Notes under the pieces: generated by a model
Database searches by the model: none
What the model was told of the DNA's origin: nothing
What the model saw: the letters and a program-made list of their open reading frames with translations, nothing else
Position numbers and translations under genes: made by a program
Shown here: piece after piece, positions 55,366 through 63,966 of the stretch
Position numbering within the stretch: position 1 is the stretch's first letter
How the letters are laid out: each line of letters begins with the position of its first letter
Assembly: GCA_015075365.1 (NCBI GenBank)
Contig: JABTUN010000002.1
Coordinates: forward strand, 124,001-188,000
Source of the DNA: Verrucomicrobiaceae bacterium
Lineage (GTDB): Bacteria; Verrucomicrobiota; Verrucomicrobiia; Verrucomicrobiales; Verrucomicrobiaceae
Reading direction: 5' to 3'
DNA length: 64,000 bases

Positions 55366-58300
55366 ATGGACTTCATCCGCGTGCGCGGCGCACGGCAGCA
55401 CAACCTCAAAAACATCGACGTGGACATCCCTCGTCATCAGTTGGTCGTGCTCACGGGCGTCAGCGGCAGCGGGAAGTCCTCGCTTGCCTTTGACACGCTC
55501 TACGCGGAGGGCCAGCGCCGCTATGTGCAGAGCCTGTCGGCCTATGCGCGGCAGTTCCTCGACCAGATGGAGAAGCCGGATGTCGATTTCATCGAGGGAC
55601 TCTCGCCCGCGGTGGCCATCGAGCAGATCAACGCCACGCCGAATCCGCGCAGCACCATCGCCACCGTCACGGAGATCTACGACTACCTCCGCGTGCTCTA
55701 CGCCGTGGCCGGGCAGCCCCACGACCCGAAAACCGGCGAGAAACTCGTCCGCAGCACGCCCGCTGAGATAGGCGAGAAGATCCTCGCGCTCGGCGAAGGC
55801 ACGCGCCTCGTCGTCCTATCACCCCAACCGGCCGCGAAGGCCGACACGCTGAAGCCTTTCTTCGAGAAACTGCGCCGCCAGGGCTTCATTCGCGTGCGTC
55901 TCGATGGTCAAATCATCGAGCTCGACACCGATCCGCCCCTTTCCAAGAGCGAGAAGCATCAACTCGACATCGTCATCGACCGCCTGGTGGTGCGTCCCGA
56001 TGCCCGTCCGCGTCTGATGGAGGCCATCGAGGCGGCGCTGCATTGGAATGAGCGGGAGGTGCAGTTTTTGGCGGAGACGAGGGGTGAGACGTTAGAAGTG
56101 AGAAGTGAGAAGTCGTCATCAGCAGCCACTTCTGACCTCTCACCTCTCACTTCTAACCTGCTATCGTTCACGACAGCCTACACGAACCCGAAAACCGGCT
56201 ACTCGCTCGAAAAGCTCACGCCGCAGCATTTCTCTTTCAACACGCACCTCGGTGCCTGCCCGGCCTGCGAGGGTGTGGGAAGCATTTTGCGGCCTGATCC
56301 GACCCTCATCGTGCCGGACGAGTCCAAATCGCTCGCCGAGGGCGCGATCAAGTCGTGGTGGGCAAAGATCCCGAAGCTGAAGATCATCTTCAATCGCGGC
56401 ATTGAGGCCCTCGCAAAGCATTACAACATCGACTCGAAGGCCCCCTTCTCTTCCCTGCCCGCCGCATTCAAACACGCGCTCTTCCATGGCACGGGCGAGA
56501 TCGCCATCGACACCGGCTGGCAGAAGTCCTCCAACAAAAAGAGCCTCGCGAAGCCCTTCGAGGGTCTCCTGGCCGAAATCGCCCGCCTGCATCGCAATGC
56601 CGAAAGCGAGATGCTGAAGGCGAATCTGACGCGTTTGATGGCACCGCATCCGTGTGCGGCGTGTGAAGGGAAGAGGCTGCGGAAGGAGAGTCTGGCGGTG
56701 TACCTCAGTTCTCAGTTCTCAGTTCCCAGTTCTCAGTTACCCGAGCCAACGGAGAACCGAGAACCGAGAACAGCGAACATTCACGACTTCACGTCTCTCG
56801 ACATTGCCAGCGCCTTGAACTGGATGCGGGAACTCGACGTGACGGCGCAGCAGCAGGCGTATGTCGGTGAGCTTCAGAGGGAGATCTTGAAACGGCTCGA
56901 ATTCCTCGAACAGGTCGGTTTGGGCTATCTGGCGCTGAATCGGCAGAGCGGCACACTTTCGGGCGGGGAGATGCAGCGCATTCGTCTGGCCACACAGATC
57001 GGCGCGGGGCTCTCAGGGGTGCTTTATGTGCTCGACGAGCCGAGCATCGGGCTGCATCCCACGGACAACGAGCGCCTCATCCGCACGCTGCATCGGCTGC
57101 GAGACCTCGGGAACAGCGTCCTCGTCGTCGAGCACGACGAGGCAATGATGCGCGCTGCGGATCACCTCATCGAGCTCGGACCTGCTGCCGGCGTGCATGG
57201 CGGGCATTTGATCGCGCAAGGCAGCGTGGCGGAGGTCATCGCGAACGCGGATTCGCTCACCGGGCAGTTTTTGAGCGGGAAAAGGCGGATTGAAGCCAGT
57301 CTGAAGTTAGAAGTGAGAAGTGAGAAGTCGCAGACGCCACTTCTCACGTCTCACCTCTCACATCTCACCATTCACGGCGCGACGGCCCACAATCTGAAAA
57401 ACCTCACCGTGCGCTTTCCGCTCGGCTGCTTCACCTGCGTCACGGGACCGAGCGGCAGCGGGAAATCGACGCTGGTCGATGACATCCTCATGCGGGCGTT
57501 GCAGCGGCACTTTTACAACGCGAAGGAGGCTCCGGCGGCGCATGAGCGCATCACGGGGCTCGAGTTGATCGACAAGGTCGTCGTCATCGACCAGTCGCCG
57601 ATTGGGAGAAGCCCGCGCAGCAATCCGGCGACGTATTGCGGTGTCTTCACGCCGATCCGTGAGCTGTTCGCGAAGCTGCCGCTCGCACGTCAGCGTGGTT
57701 TTGATGCCGGACGCTTCTCCTTCAACACACCCGGCGGTCGTTGCGAGAAATGCCAGGGCGATGGGCAGATCCAGATCGACATGCACTTCCTCGCCGACGT
57801 GCATGTGACCTGCGAGGCCTGCAAAGGCCGACGCTACGGCCTGGAGACGCTGGAGATCACCTTCAAAGGCAAATCCATCGCCGACGTGCTCGACATGACC
57901 GTCAGCGAGGCGCATCGATTCTTCGCCAACGACCGCCAGATTGCCCCAAAACTGGCCACGCTGGAGGATTGCGGCCTTGGCTACATCAAACTCGGCCAAA
58001 GCGGCGCCGCCCTCTCCGGCGGCGAGGCCCAGCGCGTGAAGCTTTCCACCGAACTCGCGAAGCGCAGCACCGGTAAGACGCTCTACCTCCTCGACGAGCC
58101 CACCACTGGTCTCCACAGCGCCGACATCCAGACACTCCTCGACGTCCTCCTGCGTCTCCGCGACGCCGGAAACACCCTCATCGTCATCGAGCACCACCTC
58201 GACGTCATCCGCAATGCCGACCATGTCATCGACCTCGGCCCCACCGGCGGCCCTGAAGGTGGTTACCTCCTCGCCGAAGGTACGCCGGAGGAAGTGGCAA

Positions 58301-58380
58301 GAAATGAGAGGAGCATCACGGGACGGTTTTTGAATACTTCAATCACCTGCGACGTTCGTATTGTCAGCGACTTCATTTAA
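55366..58380 (+). CDS. uvrA: UvrABC system protein A with three in-frame palindromic-repeat insertions
   Basis: 1004 residues from the ATG at 55366, longer than the usual ~940. Both ABC ATPase halves are complete: Walker A GVSGSGKSSLAFDTLY and GPSGSGKSTLVDDIL, signatures LSGGEMQRIRLATQ and LSGGEAQRVKLSTELA, and LLDEPTTGLH. The zinc modules CPACEG/CAACEG and CEKCQG...CEACKG are present. It detects DNA damage for excision repair. The extra length comes from repeat-derived segments at about residues 238-265, 446-472 and 645-667, placed in loops or linkers; the frame is kept in all three. The stop overlaps the convergent STAND gene at TTAA. Confidence 0.95.
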   Translation: MDFIRVRGARQHNLKNIDVDIPRHQLVVLTGVSGSGKSSLAFDTLYAEGQRRYVQSLSAYARQFLDQMEKPDVDFIEGLSPAVAIEQINATPNPRSTIATVTEIYDYLRVLYAVAGQPHDPKTGEKLVRSTPAEIGEKILALGEGTRLVVLSPQPAAKADTLKPFFEKLRRQGFIRVRLDGQIIELDTDPPLSKSEKHQLDIVIDRLVVRPDARPRLMEAIEAALHWNEREVQFLAETRGETLEVRSEKSSSAATSDLSPLTSNLLSFTTAYTNPKTGYSLEKLTPQHFSFNTHLGACPACEGVGSILRPDPTLIVPDESKSLAEGAIKSWWAKIPKLKIIFNRGIEALAKHYNIDSKAPFSSLPAAFKHALFHGTGEIAIDTGWQKSSNKKSLAKPFEGLLAEIARLHRNAESEMLKANLTRLMAPHPCAACEGKRLRKESLAVYLSSQFSVPSSQLPEPTENREPRTANIHDFTSLDIASALNWMRELDVTAQQQAYVGELQREILKRLEFLEQVGLGYLALNRQSGTLSGGEMQRIRLATQIGAGLSGVLYVLDEPSIGLHPTDNERLIRTLHRLRDLGNSVLVVEHDEAMMRAADHLIELGPAAGVHGGHLIAQGSVAEVIANADSLTGQFLSGKRRIEASLKLEVRSEKSQTPLLTSHLSHLTIHGATAHNLKNLTVRFPLGCFTCVTGPSGSGKSTLVDDILMRALQRHFYNAKEAPAAHERITGLELIDKVVVIDQSPIGRSPRSNPATYCGVFTPIRELFAKLPLARQRGFDAGRFSFNTPGGRCEKCQGDGQIQIDMHFLADVHVTCEACKGRRYGLETLEITFKGKSIADVLDMTVSEAHRFFANDRQIAPKLATLEDCGLGYIKLGQSGAALSGGEAQRVKLSTELAKRSTGKTLYLLDEPTTGLHSADIQTLLDVLLRLRDAGNTLIVIEHHLDVIRNADHVIDLGPTGGPEGGYLLAEGTPEEVARNERSITGRFLNTSITCDVRIVSDFI
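56079..56163 (+). repeat. Palindromic repeat insertion 1 inside uvrA
   Basis: GTTAGAAGTGAGAAGTGAG at 56091 onward is mirrored by CTCACCTCTCACTTCTAAC ending at 56158. It encodes LEVRSEKSS in the UvrA frame. The first 25 bases recur exactly at 57305-57329. Confidence 0.85.
56701..56780 (+). repeat. Repeat insertion 2 inside uvrA
   Basis: Runs of CAGTTCTCAGTTCTCAGTT followed by mirrored GAGAACCGAGAACCGAGAAC. Encodes SSQFSVPSSQLP then NREPRTAN. It shares 17 bases (ACCGAGAACAGCGAACA) with 11698-11714. Confidence 0.85.
57301..57370 (+). repeat. Palindromic repeat insertion 3 inside uvrA, in the linker between ATPase halves
   Basis: The left arm at 57305-57327 repeats that of insertion 1; the right arm ends TCTCACCTCTCACATCTCAC. 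Encodes LEVRSEKSQTPLLTSHLSH. Confidence 0.85.
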
Positions 58381-61300
58381 GAACCTGCGTCCGTGCGTAT
58401 GACCAGCTTTCGAACTGATTTCGGCAGTCCTTCGAGGCTCTCAAAACCGGAAAACCGGCTTTCCCCCATATAAAGCGCTAGCTCTCGCAATTTTTGGCAA
58501 TGACCCAAAAACTCTAAACTTCTAAAGCCAGGTTGGACCCAAATTCCAATTTCTTCCAACAGAGGCAATTTTGAGAAGATAGCTCGATATTCCTCCAGGT
58601 AAGGAGTCTCTCCTCTGTATATTTCGTTCAAAATCCCACCTTTCACGATCCGCCCTAGAATTGAGTCAGGAAGAAACTGGCTGTCATATAGTGACTCCAC
58701 CTCAATTCTTTCAATTGATGCGGGAATCAAGTCCAACAAGTGAGAATCCTTCGAGAACTCGACTTCCAAACGCAGTGTTTTCACAGTGGAAGGAAGAGCT
58801 TCCAAAGTTTTGTAACCGAGAGAGGATACCTTCGACCTATTGTAGCGCGATCCTGCGGATCGCAGGCAAACTGTAGAAACAAACGATGGGATCCTCCTCA
58901 ACGAATTCTTCATTTCCTCCGTTTGCTTGTCGTCTGCTCCTTCAACATCTCGAACAATAACAACAACGTTTTCGCGCTGATCAGCTGGAAGATACATCAA
59001 CTCTGGTTCGTCGAAGGAATACTCATTCTCACCAATAGTTTGTCTAACATTCTCAGGAAGGCTTTCTGGATCGAACCAAGGCTCCCTTACAAAATCACTC
59101 ACCGCAATTGAAAGTTCGGTGTTGACTGAAGGCCATGGCACCCTCTCGAACGCCATTTCTTCGCCGGGATCAATTTCAATATGGAGACGTTCTAAGCTGG
59201 AAGGCAAATTTCCAATCAGGCCAATCCTCGAGAAAGGCAGAGAATCCAACCGCAGATTCACGAGGCTTTGCGGAAGAACAGAAAAGTCAAACCCTTCTTC
59301 TGCAAGCGCTAGACCATGAATCCCAAGCGACTTAACGGAATTAGGGATTTTTGAAAACTCGGCAGGCACCACGGGATTCTCATACTCCCACTCCCCGTTT
59401 GCCGACAACCTTACTGGGACGGAAACTTCGAGGTGAACGATATTGCTATCCAATTGTGACAACCAACTCCATTCTGTAATTTGATTCCCTTGCAAGCTCA
59501 GAGATGAAATTGAATTCGGGAGACTTTTGATTGCTGTAAGATTTGATATACTCCCAACCACAGCCAATCGAGTCATTTCACCATCAACCCACGCGATGGA
59601 GTCAACGGAATCGTGAAAGACTTCAAGGGAATCAAGTTGCCCTTGTTTGTCGAAGAGTTCACCTGGCAGCCCCATTCTCGCAAGGTCATTTCGATGGGTG
59701 TCTGCAACTTGCCAATTGTAAGCTAAGACTCCGCATGCGATCACCGCGAACACAGCAACTGACTTCATGACCAATTTAAGAAACCGACGCCGTTGAGACC
59801 TTTTCAGAAAGTCAGTTTTTGAGATTGAGTCTGCCCCCAAATTAAAATGCGGGAAATTGCGCTCGACGAGCCGAAGATCTCTTCCTTGGAGAAGAAGCTT
59901 TTCACCAAATTGAATATAGCCTTGGAAAGCACTCTCAAAGAGCGTGCTCGCTTTCATTTGATCGGCAACGATAGCACCTCCCAGCCGATTCACAGGTTCG
60001 ACTAAGCGATCGTGCGCCAACCTATAAGCAGCCACTCGGTCACTCTTTGAAGACGGCACAACTTCCAATAGTCTCGCTGCGGGACTTCCCAGATACTCTA
60101 GAATGCCCTTGAACTCCGACTTGTTAATTCCCGACAAACCCGAAAACAATGAATCCAACGTCAGTCCTTCAGCTAAACGTTTACCATCCTGCCGCCCGAG
60201 TTTCAGAAGAGCTTGGTAGACAGCACATTCCCGAGTTCGTCTAATCTCAAGAGGTTGATCGCCAAGCGCATCCGCTACAGTCTCGCGAAAGAAAGAAGTA
60301 ATCATGCCCGAAGCCCCGCCATCCAAATGAAAATCGGCTTCTGAGACAGTTCGCTTGCCGGTCTTTACCTCTATTCGTTTCAGCCCGAGCATCAAGATAC
60401 TTAGATCGACAGGAGCAATCGGAAAATCACTAGTATCTCTCGCGATATGTTTGAGGTATTCATCGACAAAGCCGGCTTCAACCTGAAGAGATGCGGAAGC
60501 CGCCAACTCAGCAATGATGTTGCGCGCTTGCGAAATCGTGAAGTACTTTAACGACAGGTTTAACATCGCTGTCTGATGAGCGCGCTTGAGCGTCGAGTCT
60601 GTAAAGTCTTGCCAGTCCACGAAAAAGTCCCGGCGAAACCCCACTATTATCAACAACTGATATGGCGGATGAGACAAGACATGCGCTTTAATAAAATCGT
60701 AAACTGTGTTCCGCGAGATTTTGTCGGCCACTGCAATCTGTTCAAACTGATCTAAAATCAAAACACGCCGTCTCTTCGAAGCACCTGAGATATCTTGTAA
60801 CCTTTGTAAATCGGGCACGGAATCATCATCGTCGCCTGAAACAATCCACCCTTCTTTTGACGCCTTCAATATGGAACCGACGACGTCACCTGGAATGATT
60901 TCGGCATAAATGACTGGGATCTTTTCTTGATTCAAAACCCAAGCCAATCCGCTGTTAAGCAGCGACGACTTCCCGGCACCCGATTCGCCACGTAGTGAAA
61001 CTAACGCTAACCTGTTGGTCCCGACAGCAAGAAGCAAACTGTCAATTTCGTGCTTTCGCTCGAGACGCTGAAAAAGCTTCCCATGAACAATGCTAAATGA
61101 CTGAGCACCCACAAAGATCGACGGAGTTTGCGTTGTTGATAGCTGGCCGGACAATGCAGTTCCCTTTCTTGGCAAGAGTGCTTTCGACCAAGACCACAAC
61201 AATACAACAAAAGTAACTCCAGCTATGAGTTGGCAAGTAAGTACAACCCAGGGCAGCTTGTTAACGAGCACTTCCAAAGGCAGATGAGTTCGAACATCGG

Positions 61301-61460
61301 CTGGGAGGTACTCAAAGAAGCCCGCGATTAAGAACACAGCAAAAATCAATGTTAACTTCGCTTTCCCGGTCCCGTGTCGAATGATATGAAAGAAGCTTTG
61401 GAACCAAAGATCGATTTTCGTCAATAGATTGACCAGAATGCTGGGAAGGGGCTGCTTCAT
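58377..61460 (-). CDS. Membrane-anchored STAND-type NTPase with C-terminal leucine-rich repeats
   Basis: 1027 residues, clearly richer in A+T than all neighbours, suggesting horizontal origin. Two N-terminal transmembrane helices (LTLIFAVFLIAGFFEYL and VVLTCQLIAGVTFVVLLW) precede a P-loop NTPase with Walker A GESGAGKSSLL (about 158-168) and Walker B VLILDQFEQI (about 233-242), the STAND-family form. After a winged/helical stretch comes a third helix (KSVAVFAVIACGVLAYNW, about 565-582) and then LRR-like repeats (LPNSISSLSLQGNQITEWSW, LPSSLERLHIE, LPSTVKTLRLEVEF) to the end. STAND proteins switch on when a ligand binds the repeat domain, and many act in phage defence. No effector domain such as TIR or nuclease is evident, so the membrane helices may be the effector. 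Role inferred. Confidence 0.75.
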   Translation of the reverse strand: MKQPLPSILVNLLTKIDLWFQSFFHIIRHGTGKAKLTLIFAVFLIAGFFEYLPADVRTHLPLEVLVNKLPWVVLTCQLIAGVTFVVLLWSWSKALLPRKGTALSGQLSTTQTPSIFVGAQSFSIVHGKLFQRLERKHEIDSLLLAVGTNRLALVSLRGESGAGKSSLLNSGLAWVLNQEKIPVIYAEIIPGDVVGSILKASKEGWIVSGDDDDSVPDLQRLQDISGASKRRRVLILDQFEQIAVADKISRNTVYDFIKAHVLSHPPYQLLIIVGFRRDFFVDWQDFTDSTLKRAHQTAMLNLSLKYFTISQARNIIAELAASASLQVEAGFVDEYLKHIARDTSDFPIAPVDLSILMLGLKRIEVKTGKRTVSEADFHLDGGASGMITSFFRETVADALGDQPLEIRRTRECAVYQALLKLGRQDGKRLAEGLTLDSLFSGLSGINKSEFKGILEYLGSPAARLLEVVPSSKSDRVAAYRLAHDRLVEPVNRLGGAIVADQMKASTLFESAFQGYIQFGEKLLLQGRDLRLVERNFPHFNLGADSISKTDFLKRSQRRRFLKLVMKSVAVFAVIACGVLAYNWQVADTHRNDLARMGLPGELFDKQGQLDSLEVFHDSVDSIAWVDGEMTRLAVVGSISNLTAIKSLPNSISSLSLQGNQITEWSWLSQLDSNIVHLEVSVPVRLSANGEWEYENPVVPAEFSKIPNSVKSLGIHGLALAEEGFDFSVLPQSLVNLRLDSLPFSRIGLIGNLPSSLERLHIEIDPGEEMAFERVPWPSVNTELSIAVSDFVREPWFDPESLPENVRQTIGENEYSFDEPELMYLPADQRENVVVIVRDVEGADDKQTEEMKNSLRRIPSFVSTVCLRSAGSRYNRSKVSSLGYKTLEALPSTVKTLRLEVEFSKDSHLLDLIPASIERIEVESLYDSQFLPDSILGRIVKGGILNEIYRGETPYLEEYRAIFSKLPLLEEIGIWVQPGFRSLEFLGHCQKLRELALYMGESRFSGFESLEGLPKSVRKLVIRTDAGS

Positions 61461-61609
61461 CAGTTAGTCTATGTACCATAATAACGTTTTCCGCGCAACC
61501 CTATCATCATGTTTTGAAAAGACCTCGCTCAAAAACGCACACGCCTTGAATGACCTGGACAATCCCCTTCCATTCTCGATCAGGCAACACACCCAAGAAT
61601 TTCAATGCT
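61461..61609. promoter_or_regulatory. AT-rich region upstream of the STAND gene
   Basis: 149 bp, locally AT-rich like the gene it precedes, so probably acquired with it and carrying its promoter (read leftward). No repeats or integrase remnants seen. Confidence 0.4.
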
Positions 61610-62299
61610 TTATATTTCTACCAAGTTTTCACGCCACGCCGTCTCCAGCGTGACCCAGTGCTTGCTGTTGCGGTGGGGTTTGAGGGAGAGGGGGCGTTCG
61701 GGGTCGTGGAGGCGGAGGCGATGGCGGGAGAAGGAGGTGAGGCCGAGTTCACGCTTCGCGATGGCTTTGGCGGTGGCCAGGGGATCGGTGGCGTTGAGGG
61801 GCACGGCAATTCGAGCGGTGGCCAGCGGGAGTTCGATCATCGTGGAGAAGTCGCCGTGGACGGTCTCTCCCTTCTTGGCAAGGATTTCGCCATCAAGTTC
61901 GACGGTAAAGAGCAGTCCCTCGCGCTTGATGGAGCGCAGCTCGCCCAGGGCGACCTCCTGTGCCTGGTTTTCACTGGCGCCGAGGTGAATGAGATTCTGC
62001 CAGGTGGGGAAGCAGAGGATCTCCGTGCCGTCGGCATCCTCCATGAAGGACGCGCGCTCGAGATCGTGCCAGTGGGAAACGCTGAAGCCCATGATCAGGT
62101 TCACGCAGAGCCGCCAGTATTCCCACGCGCCGTAGGCATCGCCCGCCCAGTCCTCACCGGGATCGTCCTCCGCCGGCACAAAATGAGCCTCGACGCGCCA
62201 CTGCTGCCGCTCACGGGGAGCACCCTGTGGATCGAGAGTGACGTGAAACCCGCTCTGGGTGCGGACGAGATCAAAGACACGGGGGCCAATGCGGAGCAT
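61610..62299 (-). CDS. Protein of unknown function
   Basis: 229 residues from the ATG at 62299 (MLRIGPRVFDLVRTQSGFHV). No signal peptide. The sequence has DPGEDWAGDAYGAWEYWRLC, FSVSHWHDLERASFMEDADG and a C-terminal ATAKAIAKRELGLTSFSRHR. I do not recognise a family. GC content and codon use match the chromosome, so the acquired segment ends before this gene. Confidence 0.6.
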   Translation of the reverse strand: MLRIGPRVFDLVRTQSGFHVTLDPQGAPRERQQWRVEAHFVPAEDDPGEDWAGDAYGAWEYWRLCVNLIMGFSVSHWHDLERASFMEDADGTEILCFPTWQNLIHLGASENQAQEVALGELRSIKREGLLFTVELDGEILAKKGETVHGDFSTMIELPLATARIAVPLNATDPLATAKAIAKRELGLTSFSRHRLRLHDPERPLSLKPHRNSKHWVTLETAWRENLVEI

Positions 62300-62986
62300 G
62301 AGTAGCATTCAAGACAACATGGCTGCCGACGTCAATGGCCGCGACGCCGAGTAGGCATGCGCGCAAAACCATCAAAACGACCCTGCGAGCGATTTTGAAT
62401 CTAAAATCTCAATAAGGGCTGGATCCGTCTCAAAAACCGGCCCAAACCTGCCTGCATTCTCAAATCCGAGATTGTAGTGCCCAAATCCGAGCTCGGATTT
62501 GGACATTTCGGCGGAGAATGCGCGCAGTTCGGGCCGAAGTGTCCACGTTTCGGCGGAGAATGCGCACAGCTCGGGCCGAAATGTCCACGTTTCGGCGGAG
62601 AATGCGCGCAGTTCGGGCCGAAATGCCCACGTTTCGGCGGAGAATGCGCGTAGTTCGGGCCGAAATGCCCACGTTTCGGGGGAGAATGCTCACAGTTCGG
62701 GCCGAAATGTCCACGTTTCGGGGGAGAATGCGCGCAGTTCGGGCCGAAATGCCCACGTTTCGGAGGAGAATGCGCGCAGTTCGGGCCGAAATGTCCACGC
62801 CTCGGCGGAGAATGCGCACAGCTCGGGCCGAAATGCTCACGACTCGGGAGGGAATGCGGGCAGCTCGGGCCCAACTGCCTGCGACTCGCGCGGGAATGCG
62901 TCTGACCGCCGTGGTAATACGCACAACCCAACCCAGAATGCGCGTGACCGGGGAGAGGATGCCGCCATCCGGGCGTTCCTGACGGG
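62300..62986. other. 687-bp gap dominated by a 21/42-bp repeat array
   Basis: Apart from about 170 bp next to the unknown gene, the whole gap is the tandem array at 62474-62976. Long open frames exist on both strands because a 21-bp period preserves frame, but none has a convincing start or composition. Confidence 0.8.
62474..62976. repeat. 21-bp tandem array with 42-bp higher-order unit (about 24 units)
   Basis: Alternating 21-mers of type A (GAATGCGCGCAGTTCGGGC + CG) and type B (AAATGCCCACGTTTCGGCG + GA). Unit B with the preceding CCG forms a hairpin CCGAAA/TTTCGG, and each A-B junction holds TTCGGGCCGAA. Units decay toward the right end. No unique spacers. Confidence 0.9.
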
Positions 62987-63436
62987 CTACTTTTCCAAAT
63001 ACTCGCCCGCGACGATTTCTTCGTCGCCATCGTCGGCGTGGATGGCCTGGGCGATGACACGGCGGGTCACGTCTTCGAGGTATTTTTGCAGCACGTCGCT
63101 CAATTCGAGAAATTCAGGCCACAGCGTCTCGTCCACGAAGGTCTTGGGCACGCGGACCATGACGGTGTTGCGGCGCTGGCGGGCGTAGCGGTAGGGTTTC
63201 AACTCGTAGCGGCGCAGCAGGGCGACGAAGAGCTTCTTCGACCAGCCGTCGGCAAGGGTGAACTTGTACTCGATGGGCCGCTCGGCGCGTTCGGTCTTGT
63301 GCAGACGCGCCCGGATGCGCGCGATGGCATCGGCCGCGGCGGCCTTTTCGCCGGGCGTGGCGGTGCCGGCGTAGAGACGCTCGATCTTTTGCAGCTTCTC
63401 CAGCAGTTCGCGCTCGTGCATGGCCGTGGAGGTCAC
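62987..63436 (-). CDS. DUF2786-like protein of unknown function
   Basis: 149 residues from a GTG at 63436 whose GTGA overlaps the glutathione peroxidase stop by 4 bp; an ATG at 63421 is also possible. The N-terminal helix pair (LLEKLQKIERLYAGTATPGE, AAADAIARIRARL) resembles DUF2786, whose members often sit N-terminal in phage or regulatory proteins. The rest (EYKFTLADGWSKKLFVALLR, NTVMVRVPKTFVDETLWPEF) is helical/beta. Coupling to the peroxidase gene suggests joint expression. Confidence 0.6.
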   Translation of the reverse strand: MTSTAMHERELLEKLQKIERLYAGTATPGEKAAAADAIARIRARLHKTERAERPIEYKFTLADGWSKKLFVALLRRYELKPYRYARQRRNTVMVRVPKTFVDETLWPEFLELSDVLQKYLEDVTRRVIAQAIHADDGDEEIVAGEYLEK

Positions 63437-63966
63437 TTCAAGGCGGCCTCGATGGCATCGAGCAGCTCGCCGGAGGTCGGTTCGACATCGGAGCCGAAGC
63501 GCTTCAAGATCCTGCCGTCCTTGCCGACGAGGAATTTCTCGAAGTTCCAGCCGACATCGCCAGGGACGGGCGAATTCGGCCCGGTGAGGGCGGCGTAGAG
63601 CGCGTGTTTGCCATCGCCCTTGATGCTGACCTTGGCGGTCATGGGGAAAGTGACCTTGTAGTTCTCCGTGCAGAAGGTCTTGATGGCTTTTTCATCGCCG
63701 GGCTCCTGGCCGCCAAAGTCATTGCAGGGCACGCCGAGGACGACGAGGCCTTTGTCAGCGACCTTGTCATGCAGCGCCTGCATGCCGGCATACTGCGGCG
63801 TGTAACCGCACTCGGAGGCGACATTGACGATGAGCAGCACCTTTCCGGCGTAGGTCTTCAGCGGCAGATCCTTGCCGTCGATGTCCTTCATGGTGATGTC
63901 GTGGATGGAATCGGCCGCGAAGAGGCTGGTGGTCATGGCGAGGAGGGAAAGCAGGAGTGTTTTCAT
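63433..63966 (-). CDS. Exported glutathione peroxidase
   Basis: 177 residues from the ATG at 63966 with signal peptide MKTLLLSLLAMTTSLFAADS. The thioredoxin-fold peroxidase carries the catalytic tetrad in order: Cys in NVASECGYTPQY, Gln in NDFGGQEPG, Trp and Asn in VGWNFEKFLV. The cysteine replaces the selenocysteine of animal enzymes, as is usual in bacteria. It should reduce peroxides in the periplasm using thioredoxin- or glutathione-type thiols. Confidence 0.94.
   Translation of the reverse strand: MKTLLLSLLAMTTSLFAADSIHDITMKDIDGKDLPLKTYAGKVLLIVNVASECGYTPQYAGMQALHDKVADKGLVVLGVPCNDFGGQEPGDEKAIKTFCTENYKVTFPMTAKVSIKGDGKHALYAALTGPNSPVPGDVGWNFEKFLVGKDGRILKRFGSDVEPTSGELLDAIEAALK

Noticed and set aside
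62401..63188. Several long frames through the 21-bp array, encoding GHFGPNCAHSPPKR-type repeats
   Set aside because: Multiple frames on both strands are open simply because the period is a multiple of three; none has a credible start, signal or composition.
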